Assembly: GCF_022376445.1 (NCBI RefSeq)
Contig: NW_025955218.1
Location: 1 to 56,425, forward strand
Direction: 5' to 3'
DNA: 56,425 nt
DNA from: Fomitopsis serialis
Lineage: Eukaryota; Basidiomycota; Agaricomycetes; Polyporales; Fomitopsidaceae
The notes below the pieces were generated by a model. It had not been told where the DNA came from. It searched no databases and was given only the letters and a program-made list of their open reading frames with translations. A program made the position numbers and the translations under genes. Positions 11,131 to 21,838 of this stretch are shown here, in pieces (the stretch's first letter is position 1; every line of letters starts with the position of its first letter).

Positions 11131-12103
11131 TGCGATGTATGTCCCGGTGCAAGTGAGCGAGGCTCTGATAGTCCATAGTCAATACCACGCTCGTTAAATA
11201 AGACTGGAGCTGCCGCGCGCTCTGAATTTTGCCGTTAGAGCCTCGCTGTCACGACGTCATGTTGGCTAGCTATCGCCAGGGTGAGCGTCCGGACGGTATG
11301 AAAAGCGACGTATCTGGAGTAAGTTCGCTCATGTGGACATCCTCATGGCATCGTCGCTGGCGAATAGAGGACGCCGAAGGTGTCTGGAATCGAATGGTGT
11401 CTCGCGCAGCAAGTCACTCCGCGGCTTGCCTGGCGATTTGGTAGGTCATTGGAGATTAATGGCCGTTCCGAGTTCAGAGATCAAAATCATGGCACACAGA
11501 GACATGTTCATTCCCTGTTCTTGCCGTGTAACGATGCGACATGCATCCAGACCCGAAGCGAAGAGAGTTCTACTTATGAGGCAGTAAGCAGTACGTAGCA
11601 AGTCGAGTTCCTTGCATTAGCGCCCACCGCTTCGTGCTACAGCCTACCGGCGCCTCCTGCTCCTGCTCCTTTCGGCAACCCCCGGCTACGCCGCGCAAAA
11701 TCTCCCATTCCTCGCCAATCCACACAACACAGGGCGGCATTCGTCAAGGTGAGCACAATTCCCTCGAGTCTATGCACGGACGGTGGGCGACAGATGTCCG
11801 GGATGCTTGCTGGGTGGTTTCGGACTTGGTAGGGATTGGGGAAGGGATGGATTGGACGGGGTGCAGTGGGATGAGGTCGGATGGCGCTTGTCAGGGGAGG
11901 GTGGGTTCGAGCTGCTGGAAGCGAGGTTGCCTGTGGGATGGAGCTGATTGCACCTCAGGACGGATGGAAACTGTTCCTTGGGACGGTTGTGCACCGCCGT
12001 TTGTCTGCAATCCTCCAGCATACTACACCCGCACGACCACCGTCCATGCCCAAACTGCTGTATTCCTGCGTATTGACATTTTTCTGCGTTAGACTAGGTA
12101 GCA
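11131..12103. promoter_or_regulatory. Divergent promoter region, Dug3-like / uL23
   Basis: This 973-nt stretch lies between two genes transcribed away from each other. No coding text is supported. It should hold both promoters and the 5' untranslated regions. I see no clear TATA box for either gene. Confidence 0.5.
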
Positions 12104-12801
12104 ATGGCCCCCACGAAGAGCACCAAGGGTAAGCAGACCGCGAAGGGTAAGTGCACGTTCGACTGGGTCAATGAGTCCTGCGTTACTAACACGTTGGCAC
12201 AGCGTCCTCGAAGGATGCCAAAGCCAAGGCAGCGAAGAAGGCGGCGCTGCACGGTACGCACGCACATGCCCCGCGCAAAGTGCGCCACTCCGTCTCGTTC
12301 CACCGCCCGAAGACCCTCCGTCTCCCCCGCGACCCCAAGTACCCGCGCAAGTCGATTCCCCATGTGCCGCGGATGGACCAATTCAGGACGATTGTCTCGT
12401 GCGTGATAACGTTCTTGCCGTGCAGGACAAGGAAGCTGATAGGGTTTGGCAGGCCGCTGAACACGGAGAGTGCGATGAAGCAGATTGAGGAGCACAACAC
12501 GCTTGTGTTCATTGTTGACCTCCGGTCAAACAAGCGTCAAATCAAGGACGCGGTGAAGAAGCTGTACGACGTGCAGGCCGCCAAAATCAACACTCTCATC
12601 CGGTACGTCGTACTGGCCTTATGTTCGATGAAAATTGTTGACGTTCTTGTCTTGCAGACCTGATGGCAAGAAAAAGGCGTACGTCCGCCTGACGGCGGAC
12701 CACGATGCCTTGGATGTTGCCAACAAGGTTTGTTCGAGCTTTTAGGCTGTTGGTGATAAATTCTGAGAGAAGTCCGCTTTTGACAGATTGGCTTCATTTA
12801 A
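12104..12801 (+). CDS. RPL25: 60S ribosomal protein uL23 (L25/L23a)
   Basis: A component of the large ribosomal subunit at the polypeptide exit, where uL23 contacts signal recognition particle and the translocon. The five exons are 12104-12146, 12203-12398, 12453-12602, 12658-12727 and 12787-12801; introns are 54-59 nt and all phases agree. The text follows the family closely: [63 protein letters not shown], and ALDVANKIGFI at the end. The Lys/Ala-rich N-terminus is normal for the eukaryotic protein. Intron 1 has a good branch site (TACTAAC, 12184-12190). The last exon encodes only IGFI plus the stop. The product is about 157 residues. Confidence 0.95.
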
Positions 12802-13616
12802 ATCCCACCATGGCGTCCTGCTTCCTCTCCTGTCGGGCTGTGTGCGCCGCTGCTTTGCTGCCTGTCCCCGTCTTCCTCGCATCGAACCGGTGTTATCATG
12901 TCGTGTATGCATACCTCCATGCCTACGTACGAAACCAGCTATGCTATTCTTACCATGAGAAAGTGAACTCTTCTGGGTATGTATGAGATCATGGGCTTCG
13001 GCTTTGTGGCAAAATGGAAGCGTTCGATGCCTGCTGGCCGGTGAAAGCGCGGCTGGGAATCGGCAGCGAACGACCTCGTGGACACTTAGATCGCCCTGTC
13101 CACACGCGTACGAGAGCGGTTGCCAACACCGAGCCGCAACGAAACGCGCGACTCGCGTGTAGCTTGCGTGTGGCTGCGCAGCGAGTGTCCTCAGCTGCAG
13201 GCCACTCCGGGCGCCTTGCGACGGATACATCCAGAAATCGAGCTGCCCCGAGTCCCCCGCTGGCAGCGACGAGCATCCATCTGAACACTCGCAACAGACG
13301 TACGGGAAGGTTGATTGGGGGTTGATTAGTGCGGCCGTGCGATCCGCCGGAGACTGAGGCAGGACTGAGCCGCGGAAACGCCTTGGCGGCAAAATAAAGA
13401 CAAAGGGTAGCGGCGCGCGTCTCGGACTTCTGCCCAGGCGTAAGTTATTCCTCCTTGTCCTCCTCGTCCTCAGGCCTTCGCCTTCGCCCGTCCCTGCCCA
13501 CCATAGCAGCACCACGCTCCTTCCACCTGGCGGACGCTTTCAAGGCAGTGTCGCGCCGTCCCCGCTCACCCGCAGCATAGCAACACCGCTCTCGCCCGTA
13601 ACCACGCGCCCGACCA
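12802..13616. other. Intergenic between uL23 and the mucin gene
   Basis: It holds the 3' flank of uL23 and the promoter of the Msb2-like gene. From about 13430 the plus strand is pyrimidine-rich (runs of CCTCCTC type), as is common upstream of fungal start sites. No gene supported. Confidence 0.5.
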
Positions 13617-16600
13617 ATGTTTTCTGTCTTCTCCTCTCGTCTGCTCGTCCTTCGCCTCTTCGTCTTCGCGCTCGTCCTGCAGATCTCTTATGCTCATGCC
13701 TTTACGCACTCCTCTTGGAAGTCCTCTCATGCCCGTCGCTCCTTGCTCCACAAAATCCAGGACAAGATCTCTGGCCTCGACCCCCGCCAGGATCATGGCC
13801 TTTTTGGCAGTGGAGGTAGCACCGCTCGTGAGTCGTCCTATTCTTCGCGAATGTTCATCTGTGCCCCCTCTTTTCGCTGTGCTCCCTCTTTACGACCTCT
13901 GCGTCGTCGCGCCGCCTGTGGCGACCGATCGTTCTTCACGTCGATCTTTCCTGCCACGTTGTGCGCGGCCCACCGACGAGTTACGCGTATGCACGACCTG
14001 CGCAGCACGATCTTCGTGTCACATACAATGCGGAGTGTATGATCTTGTGCGCTGCGGACGTGGGGTTTGGCTGTCCCCGAGTGACAGAACCTGCTGCACC
14101 CGTAGCAGCAGGACACATCCGGTATCCATGGGCTCGAAACCCTCCTCTGGCTCCTATTGTGCTCCTTACGGACATGGAACATGCCCCATTCGGTCCGCTG
14201 TGGTTGCAGAGGGTTCGCTCGGTGGGCGCTTACTAGGCATGTTCGAGTGCGCACTGCCCCCGGTGGGTAACAGCGGGAGTGTTTGGTTAACCAATTTACC
14301 TTTCGGCATGATCCAAGACAACGTTTGCGCGTTGTGCCAGGACCGAGGAGGCTTGATCCGCAACTTGTAGGATCTGGCCTTGTCGGGATGGTCTTCGCCC
14401 GAACAGTCTGGATAGAATATGCTGTCTCTCATAGCCGGCCTACCTCATTTGATCAAGGCTCCCTCCCCAATTATCAGGGGTCTTGCTATGCCTTCACCAC
14501 GAGTGCCTGATGCTGGGCAGGGAGGTCAGATCAGCATTCCAGAAAATGTGGTTGTTTCGGGAGAACCGGTCGCCTGACGTCGCTCGGGCGAATGTAGGGT
14601 TTGCACTGGGAAAGGCCAGGTATGAGTGACCTTGTCCTGTGAGCTATACCTCGTCGCATCATGGGCAGGAATACTCCTCGCTAGTGTGCTATGCCAGGGG
14701 ACGGTCAGGTCTGTTGCCCAATGCGAGGGATTCGCTTTCGCGTTCTGTGATCGTTACCTCTGCTCTGAGATGATTTACTGACCTTACGCTTGTCTCGTTA
14801 GCATCTAATCCAGGAAACGGCGGGCTTTGTCTCCCGTCCCTAGGACTGACGGACGGTTGTTCCAGCTCATCTGGGACAACCGCCTTGGTCCCCGCGACGT
14901 CGACGTCTGTTGGGTCGTCTTCCGCGTCGAGTTCGAGCTCTTCCTCGTCCGCCTCCTCGTCCGCGTCGTCCTCGTCCACGTCGTCTTCTTCCGCCTCATC
15001 GACATCCGCACCCTCGTCAAGCGACCCGGCGTCGTCCTCGAGTGCAAGCTCGTCAGGCGGCTGCGTAAACCTTCTTGGCATCGAAATTGGCTGCTCGTCG
15101 AGCTCCGACAGTGCATCGTCCACCGTCGCTGCGTCGTCCACCCCAGCGCAACGGACTCGAGTACCGCAAGCGCGTCGCCCAGCTCGTCTGCGACCGTCGC
15201 GTCAACCACCGACTCGGGCAGCGCGGGCAGCACCTCCGCGTCCACGCCTGCGAGCAGCTCAGCTGACCCTACCAGCACATCGAGCGGTGGTGGGATTTGT
15301 ATCCTCGGTCTGGGTGATGGTTGCTCGTCGAGCGACAGCGCGTCGTCGACTGCACCCGCTTCCACGGCCAGCGCGACTGACTCCTCTAGCGCGGCGGATT
15401 CGACATCCGCCACCGACTCTTCGAGCGCAGCCAGCTCGCCCACTGCGACCGACTCATCCAGCTCTGCTAGCGCCTCGTCCAGTGGAGGCATCTGTCTTCT
15501 CGGTCTCGGTGATGGTTGCTCTACGAGCGACAGCGCTTCGTCAACCGCTTCGTCAACTGCCACGGACTCGTCTCCGGCTCCTTCGACTACCACGGACCCG
15601 TCTTCTGCTTCATCGACTGCGACTGACTCCACCAGCGGCTCGGCCACGACAACGGACTCTGCCAGCGCAACATCCGCGAGCTCGTCCTCGTCCGGCCTCT
15701 GTCTCCTCGGGCTGGGCGACTGCTCGTCCTCAACCGACTCGGCCTCCTCTACTGCCTCCTCGTCCGGCTCCGTGAGCGTATCCGCAACTTCCAGTGGCTC
15801 GGACAGTGCGTCGAGCTCGGCGACTGACTCAGCGAGTTCCACCACGGACTCGTTGAGCTCGACCGCGACCTCCACGGGCTCGGCCAGCGCGACATCCTCG
15901 AGTGCGACCTCGTCTGGTCTCTGTATCCTCGGTATTGGCGATGGCTGTTCCTCAAGTGCTACCGCGACGAGCTCAGGCAACATCTCTTCCACGGCCACGA
16001 GCTCCGCGTCGACTACGACGGGTGTTGGGAACGCGACGACGACGATCTCGAGTGTGACCACTATCACGACGGTGTCGGGGAACCAGACGATCACTTCTAC
16101 GTCGACCAGTGCTATTACTACTGTAACGTCGCTCAATGGCACCAGCTCTGCGTGAGTGTCTTCCTTTTACTGATAAGCGCGGTACTCGGATACTGAATAC
16201 ACATACACAGCACCTCGACCATTACCTCGAGCGCGAACGCCACGTCCACAGCGAACAGCACGATTACAAGCTCAGCAAGCGCGAACATGACCAGCTCTGC
16301 GATCATCAGCTTCCCGTCGCAGAACACCTCGACGTCGTTGTCGTTCACGTCGCTTTCGACGTTCACGTCGACGACTTCGTACTCGCGCATCACGCCCTCC
16401 GCCAACTCGGACTCGTTCCTCACCCAGTCTACGCTCATCCTCGCGTCGCAGTCGTCCTCGAGCGCCACGCCGACCAGCAGCATGACCGATCCTGACCAGC
16501 CTACCTCGACTGTGTCGATCCCGAGCAGTGTGTCTGCGTCTGCGAGCCCGTCTACGGCGGCCCTGCCGACTAATTTGCCGGTCCGTATATACCCCTCGTC

Positions 16601-17510
16601 GCAGGCAGAGCCAACGGCGATTGGCAGCGACTACACGCTCGTCAGCTTGCTGTACAAGTCGTCGCTTAACTGGGTCACCGTCGCGAACAACACCGAGTCG
16701 TCGGCACAGATCTTCCAGTATATGCCAGTGGTCGTGGAGTATGCGCTCAACCTGTCGTGTGAGTATCATGCCTTGGTGTCCGGTGGCTGAAACGCACTCA
16801 TATGGACTGTGATTGTAGCGTCGCAAGTCCAGCAGTACGCCTTGCAGCCGTGGCAACCGTCCACTTACACAGGTCCCCAGGATGAAGATCAACTTCTGAC
16901 CGTTTGGCTGGCTTATATTCCGTCGCAGAATGTCACCAACCTCGCGGAACAGATCAAGGTGTCCACGTCGCCCTTCTACACTGCGCTCATCAGCCCGTAC
17001 AGCACCCTCGCGGAACAAGTAGACCCGTCATTCGCCGTCAATTCCGTCACTATCCCTAACGGAGACAACGGGAGTAGCGGTGGCACCGGTTCGAGCAGTA
17101 GTAATGCTGCCAGCTCCAGTGGCTCGTCCTCGTCGAACACCCGCAAGGATGCGATCATCGGCGTAGTCACCTCCCTTGGTGCCGTCACGCTCATTGCACT
17201 CGCGTTCTTGTCCGTCCGCGCGATCAAGAAGCGCAGGGAGCTCGCGCACCAGCGCTTGAACGAACCTGCGGACATGTACGACGGCTCGCGCCCTGATGGC
17301 CAGGAGTTCGACCGGGACAGTATTGGTGGCCAACGCCGGCGTAGCTTCTATTTCGCTGCGGACTCGCTGCGCGGGTTCTCCGAGGTCGCCAACACCGCAG
17401 CGACGTTTGACCAGCCCTCATCGCCTGATAGTGCCATGCGCGAGCGCAGGGGTGTCATGGCGGGAGCGATCTCGACGCCGATCCTGAGGGAGAACACGAT
17501 GAACTGGTAA
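13617..17510 (+). CDS. MSB2: Msb2-like signalling mucin, with an internal frameshift
   Basis: Probably a cell-surface sensor feeding a filamentation or osmotic MAPK pathway. Exons: 13617-13827, 14802-16151, 16211-16758, 16819-17510. Exon 1 gives a signal peptide (LLVLRLFVFALVLQISYAHA). Exon 2 is a Ser/Thr/Ala stalk carrying six Cys-Gly modules (C..LGLGDGC type). Exons 3-4 hold a folded segment resembling the Hkr1-Msb2 homology domain (LPTNLPVRIYPSS, YTLVSLLYKSSLNW, AQIFQYMPVVVEYAL, LAYIPSQNV). One membrane span follows (IIGVVTSLGAVTLIALAFL), then KKRR and a tail of about 90 residues. The frame slips by one base within exon 2 at a run of four C (15141-15144); with one more base the product is about 933 residues. 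Intron 1 is 974 nt, far above the local norm, yet its borders and phase match. The family call is from motif memory. Confidence 0.8.
13828..14801 (+). other. 974-nt intron of the mucin gene
   Basis: Donor GTGAGT at 13828 and acceptor GTTAG ending at 14801, with TTACTGAC as a possible branch site near 14776. The phase joins the secretory exon to the stalk exon exactly. Nothing in it is clearly coding. Most introns in this window are 50-65 nt. Confidence 0.65.
14828..15950 (+). repeat. Six Cys-Gly modules in the mucin stalk
   Basis: The first Cys of each module lies at 14828, 15062, 15298, 15493, 15700 and 15922, a spacing of 195-236 nt. The modules read CLPSLGLTDGC, CVNLLGIEIGC, CILGLGDGC, CLLGLGDGC, CLLGLGDC and CILGIGDGC, each within Gly/Ser-rich text and mostly followed by SSSDSASST. 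Cys is otherwise absent from the stalk, so each pair may form a small disulphide loop. Confidence 0.85.
15141..15144 (+). other. Frameshift point in the mucin stalk
   Basis: Before this run of four C the stalk reads SSTVAASSTP in one frame; after it the Ser-rich text (SATDSSTASASP) continues in another. One extra C would join them. No acceptable intron with matching phase exists nearby: the available GT sites are poor and the AG phases disagree. Confidence 0.7.
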
Positions 17511-18225
17511 CCGGGTAGCAGACAGAGGAATCCTGGGTCGTCGTGACGATCTGCAGAACTGTTGCTTCTCTTTCTTTCGTCCTTGCTCATTGCGCGCGCT
17601 GTGTCTTGCGCCGAAGACGGTCCAATATACCAGAGCCACCACTGTGTCAGTTATTGGTGACTTATTCCAGCTTGTTTTCCGTTACTTGTGTGACTTGGGC
17701 CTGTTGATGTGAATGGGAATGATGTATGTGTAAACGGTAGATCGACTACGACGCTCCTGTATCACGTCCGGCGGCTTTTAGATCGGGCCGGGCAGTGCTT
17801 GGGAGGTGCGTGTCTCGGGCAGTCTTCTTTGCATCGTCGCACGTATGTACCTCCCTCTGCTCCACGGACTTCTCTTTCGTCTTAAGCTTGTGGATCCTTT
17901 TTTTCCCTATTTATCATAGTCAGACTCAGCGGATTCCTCGCGTCTTGCTGTCGTCTCTTAATCGTCATGTTGTCATTCTCTCGCGCTGGCTGCCCCTGTA
18001 AATAATTCTTGTGCTATGTTTTAGTGGTAGCTTGGCTCGACTAAAATGTGTGATAGTGGCGAGTACACGTTAGCCGTCATATATCCATATGCAGGCGATC
18101 GCGCCATTATGCTCACTTTAGGTCGTTCCGAAGTGATTTAGAACGCTGAGTTGTAGTGCTAGCTACTGTACTGCAGTCTGACGAGACAGTGGAGCAGGCT
18201 GGCAGGTCTGTCATCCTTTAATATT
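17511..18225. other. 3' flank of the mucin gene
   Basis: No coding text is supported. It probably holds the 3' untranslated region of the mucin transcript. AT-rich stretches appear near 17880-18060 and 18220. Confidence 0.5.
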
Positions 18226-18250
18226 ATAATGCTCGGCTAACCCTGCTCAT

Positions 18251-18302
18251 GGAATCCGAGAACGTTTGGGCCGCTGGGAGGGAATATTCCCAGGGATTCC
18301 CA
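18251..18302 (+). repeat. Left arm of a long-range inverted pair
   Basis: It contains GGGAGGGAATATTC at 18276-18289. The 27 bases 18276-18302 match the reverse complement of 21647-21673 at 25 of 27 positions, and weaker similarity extends left to about 18251 (GGAATCC against GGATTCC). The core GGGAATATTCCC is itself palindromic. It could be the terminal inverted repeat of a mobile element. Confidence 0.6.
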
Positions 18303-18875
18303 TCACTCACGTGATAATGCAGATAATCGCAATCTCGGTCGAGATAAGACTCACGGCATGTAACATAAGATCGCTCCGTGAAAGTACTTACCTAAGTTAC
18401 TGAGTACTGACCGAAATCATTGTCTATGCACTGGGATACGATGACCGGCGTGGCGGATATGACGGTCACGTGTGAAGTGAGGCGTACCAGCAGCCCGCCT
18501 CATTATTACTGAGTGAGCTTGGATGGTCAGTTGCAAGAGAGCGAGAGGGGAATGATTGGCGGTGTGGGGCGCAGCCCGCAGGGCTGCCCGACTCGAAGAG
18601 TGTGCCTGGACCTGAGGGGCAACGGGTGAGCCGCGATACCCAATATGAAGACGTCGAGTACGGCGGCGCGTTGCGGCGAAGCCGTTACCCCCAGTCCAGA
18701 AGCCGACGAGCCTCGTCGTACATGCTCTGTGAGCCAGTGTCCAACACTGATGACGCCAATGACCCGTATTGCTGATCAACCGGTTCGCAGAGTCCCGCCG
18801 GATGGGCGCCGCGAAGCAAACATCGCTCCGCTGACCCTAGGAGGAGCAGTGCCGTGTCGTGCTCATCGAACCCGG

Positions 18876-19365
18876 TGTGTCCAGCCTGACTCGTGTGCAG
18901 TGGATGACACGAGTTCGTTACGCTCGTGCCGACACGAGCCAGTGCCAGTGTAAGCGTGCTGCTGCTGCATGCTCCTGACTCGTGTGCAGTGAATGACACG
19001 AGCGTGTTATGCTCGTGCCGACACGAGCCAGTGTAAGCATGCTGCGTCCAGCCCGACCCGTGTGTGACACTCGCTGGCCATGAGCTCGTGCTGACACGAG
19101 CCGGTGTAAGCATACTGCGTCCAGCCTGACCCGGTGTGACACTCGCTGGCTATGAGCTCGTGCTGACGCGAGCCAGTATAAGCCTGCTGCGTCCAGCCTG
19201 ACTCGTGTGTGACACTCGCTGGCTATGAGCTCGTGCTGACACGAGCCAGTGAAGCATACTGCGTCCAGTGTAAGCATGTTGCCTCCAGCCTGACTCGCGT
19301 GTGCATGACACGAGCTAGCGATGCTCGTGCCAACGCGAGCCAGTGTAAGCGTGTTGCGTGCAGCA
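18876..19365. repeat. Hairpin-bearing minisatellite, about seven units of 72-84 bp
   Basis: Units begin near 18878, 18959, 19043, 19116, 19188, 19261 (a 20-nt stub) and 19281. Each full unit has CCAGCCTGACTCGTG-like text, then a stem GCTCGTG-CYGA-CACGAGC, then CCAGTGTAAGC. The 7-bp stem is kept in most units even where the sequence between stems differs (CAGTGGATGACACGAG type against GTGTGACACTCGCTGG type). No consistent reading frame runs through it. Confidence 0.85.
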
Positions 19366-20739
19366 TGAAAGAAACTCAGCGGGTTGGTCCCGCCCGGCGA
19401 CCAGTGAGCGAGAGCGCTGGTGACGGAGCACTGGGCGGCGGTCGAAGGACTCGGAGTCGGACAGTCCACAATGGCAACCGCTGCTCGCTCAGCTGGATGC
19501 TCATGTCGGACGAGCTTGCGAGACAGAGACTACGACTCTGTGTTGACCATCCTCCACGCATTTGTGAGTGGTACAATCATTTGGTCGTTGCTCACATAAT
19601 CCGGCTCTTCGTCGCCATCGGGATTGATGAGCGAAGGTTGTACCATAGTCCCCTTCCTGTAAGCTACAAGTGGTGTAGTCTTAGTGGAAGAAAACGAGAG
19701 CTATTCGAAGGGCGTAGCAGCCGCGGAGCCTTCGAGAGCGGTCGTCCGAGTGGGCGCGCAGAGGAGAGCGATGCGCGCCTAAATCTCCTCCTGCATGCGT
19801 AGACTCACTTCTACGCGACGCTCGTGCCTCGCTTCGCTTAGAATACCAATAGTGTAAGTATCGAACATTATGTTGAACAACAATCTGTGAGGAATCCGGC
19901 TCGTCAGTACTTCAGTGCGGGCGAGTATGTAGTTCTTGCGCTGTTGTTGCAGCGTCGGCGAGGTCGAAAACATATGGAGAAGTCAATAGTCGGATAGAGC
20001 AGTGAGTCTGAGGCAAGGTCTTCACATCGAAGCTGGGCCTGTAGCCCACGTATCGTGTATGTACAGTACATATACCCTACCCTACAGTATGCCACTCTGA
20101 GGATCATGCGTGAGTAAGCAAGATCACCAAATAAACAATGGGTGAGTGGCGGTGTTGGCACAGTAGTAGCAATCAGTAGCATAGTATAGACACACCGGGA
20201 AGGGTTCTAGTCAGAGATCCCATACAGACCCACTGCAGCGTTACCGGGTTCTGCACGGGTTCAGGCGGGTCCGCGGCTCCATAGGCATGTACGGTAGGCA
20301 GGTCAGCAAGTAAGTGGACGTGTGGGCAATCGTATGGGCGATCGCGCAGGCGAGTGGCTGGCTGGCCGAGTAGACGAGAGTACGGGCGAGAAAGCGCATG
20401 CGAAAGGAGCCATGGGCGAGAGGCTGTGCAAGTGTGTGGGCATAACAAGATGCCGAGGTTCATGTCGAAGCTGGAGCTGAAGAGCAGCACCATTGATGCA
20501 GCGAAGAACTGCACGAGACGTGGCTCGGGTGCGGCATGTGCGGGGCCATTCACGGGGAGGCGCGAGCCGCTGGAGCCGAGGTCGTGTGGGATGGCAGCGA
20601 GCGTGGCGAGGAAACATATGCGGAGGACAGGCGAGCTGGCGAGGAAGAGTCAGTCATTCGTCTTAAAATCTGCGAGGTGCTTATCGGCTTGCATGCTCAC
20701 GGTCGGCGTGTGGTTGCGCGCACCCCGGCCCTGCCCACC
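19366..20739. other. Non-coding interior of the repeat island
   Basis: Long open frames occur on both strands, for example 19209-19802, but their text is low in domain character and they start inside the minisatellite. I treat them as chance. No RNA gene was recognised. Confidence 0.45.
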
Positions 20740-21420
20740 ATTGCAGTCACCCGCTTTTCGCTCACCCGCCCACTTTCCGTTCGTCGGCTGAGCTTGCGCA
20801 CTGGACATTCGCCCTGTACGCTGGCAGTCGCCGTGCGCGTCGTCGCCCGCCTACTTGCCCGCCAACCCGCCTGCTCTCCTGCCCGTTTGCCCACCTGCTC
20901 GCGCGTTCGTTGACCGTGTCTGCACGCTGGGCATTTGCCCAGCGCGCTCGCGGTCTACGTGCATGTGGTGCTGGTCTGCGCTCTGTGTCCACTTGCTTGC
21001 CCTCAGCCTCTCACCCACTCACCGACTTCCCCGCTCACCTGCTCGTCTGCCTGCTTACTCGTCCGCCCGCCTGCTCACCTGCCCGCTCGCACGCCAAGTC
21101 ACCTCGCCCGCCCAATAGACCACTCGCTCGTCCTCTCGTCTGCTCGTCCGCTCGTCTGCCTGTCCGCCCGTCCGCCCGATCGTCGGCCGTGTCTGCACGC
21201 AGGGCATTGCCCCCCGGGTGCTCGCGGTCGCTGTACACATCGTGCAGCAGACTGGTGCTGCACATCACTGCACCCTGCGCTCGTTATGAGCATGCATGCC
21301 CGCCCGGTTACGCTCACCTTGCCCATCCTTCACTTGTGTGCCTGCTGTCCGTTCGTCGGCTGCGCCTGCATTCAAGGCGTTGACCCTGTATGCTCGGGGT
21401 CACCGTGCGTATCTGAAGCA
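20740..21420 (+). repeat. Strand-asymmetric C-rich degenerate repeat
   Basis: The plus strand is dominated by words such as CTGCTCGTC, GCCCGCC and CTCACCTGC. Larger segments also recur: CGTTCGTCGGCTG appears near 20778 and again near 21350, followed each time by related text, and CCGTGTCTGCACGC appears near 20914 and 21187. This suggests an old tandem duplication with units of a few hundred bases. Long open frames here result from composition. Confidence 0.6.
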
Positions 21421-21646
21421 GACGATTCGATGAGCAAGTGCACGATATTGACCGTGACATCGCACCATAAACCCTCCTTCCTTCCGAGCTACTTGTCGTC
21501 ACAGTATACAGCTGTCAGTGTCAGGAAAGCACCCGACGCAGAAAGCGTGCGTTCGACATGAGTTTCGGTATTTAATCAGGACTTATCAGTGTTATCTACT
21601 GGATATCTAATCGTTATCATTCCCTCCCATTCCCGCTGGGACCTGC

Positions 21647-21698
21647 TGGGACTCCCTGAGAATATTCCCTCCCGGCGGGTCGAAAGCTTTGTGGAATC
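21647..21698 (-). repeat. Right arm of the long-range inverted pair
   Basis: It reads TGAGAATATTCCCTCCC at 21657-21673 on the plus strand, the inverted counterpart of 18276-18302. It ends about 140 nt before the first Met of the F-box frame that follows. Confidence 0.6.
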
Positions 21699-21838
21699 CT
21701 GGACTAGTCGGAGGTGGGACATGGCATAGTCGGTCTGTGCCATCGGAAGTAAGGATCGCGACTCGGAGTAGCCTGTACTGAAGGTGATGCTCATGGTTTT
21801 TACTCCATGTTGCAGTCGTGTCTTCTCCTCGCCGCTCG

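Larger units (their letters stand above)
18251..21698. mobile_element. Possible TIR-bounded element, about 3.4 kb, no transposase seen
   Basis: The region lies between two inverted copies of a sequence of about 50 bp. It has no supported gene, but holds a hairpin minisatellite (18876-19365) and a C-rich degenerate repeat (about 20740-21420). No transposase or reverse-transcriptase text was found in any frame, so if mobile it is non-autonomous or decayed. I could not identify a target-site duplication. It may instead be an inverted duplication of other origin. Confidence 0.4.

Noticed and set aside
12603..12786. Possible box C/D snoRNA in uL23 introns (GATGA-like text)
   Set aside because: The introns are only 55-59 nt and no correctly spaced C and D boxes with terminal stem are present.
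12742..13515. 257-codon minus-strand frame overlapping the end of uL23
   Set aside because: It overlaps a certain ribosomal protein exon and its promoter-side text lacks any domain character.
15064..15146. Intron GTAAAC...CCCAG to explain the mucin frame change
   Set aside because: The phases do not match, and it would remove a Cys-Gly module that is clearly coding.
14805..16142. 445-codon minus-strand frame opposite the mucin stalk, rich in Glu/Val/Ala
   Set aside because: It is the antisense of Ser/Thr repeats; acidic low-complexity text arises automatically.
19209..19802. 197-codon frame through the minisatellite
   Set aside because: It begins inside the repeat, changes with repeat number and has no recognisable domain.
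20910..21561. Overlapping plus-strand frames in the C-rich repeat
   Set aside because: Composition explains the lack of stops; several frames are open at once.
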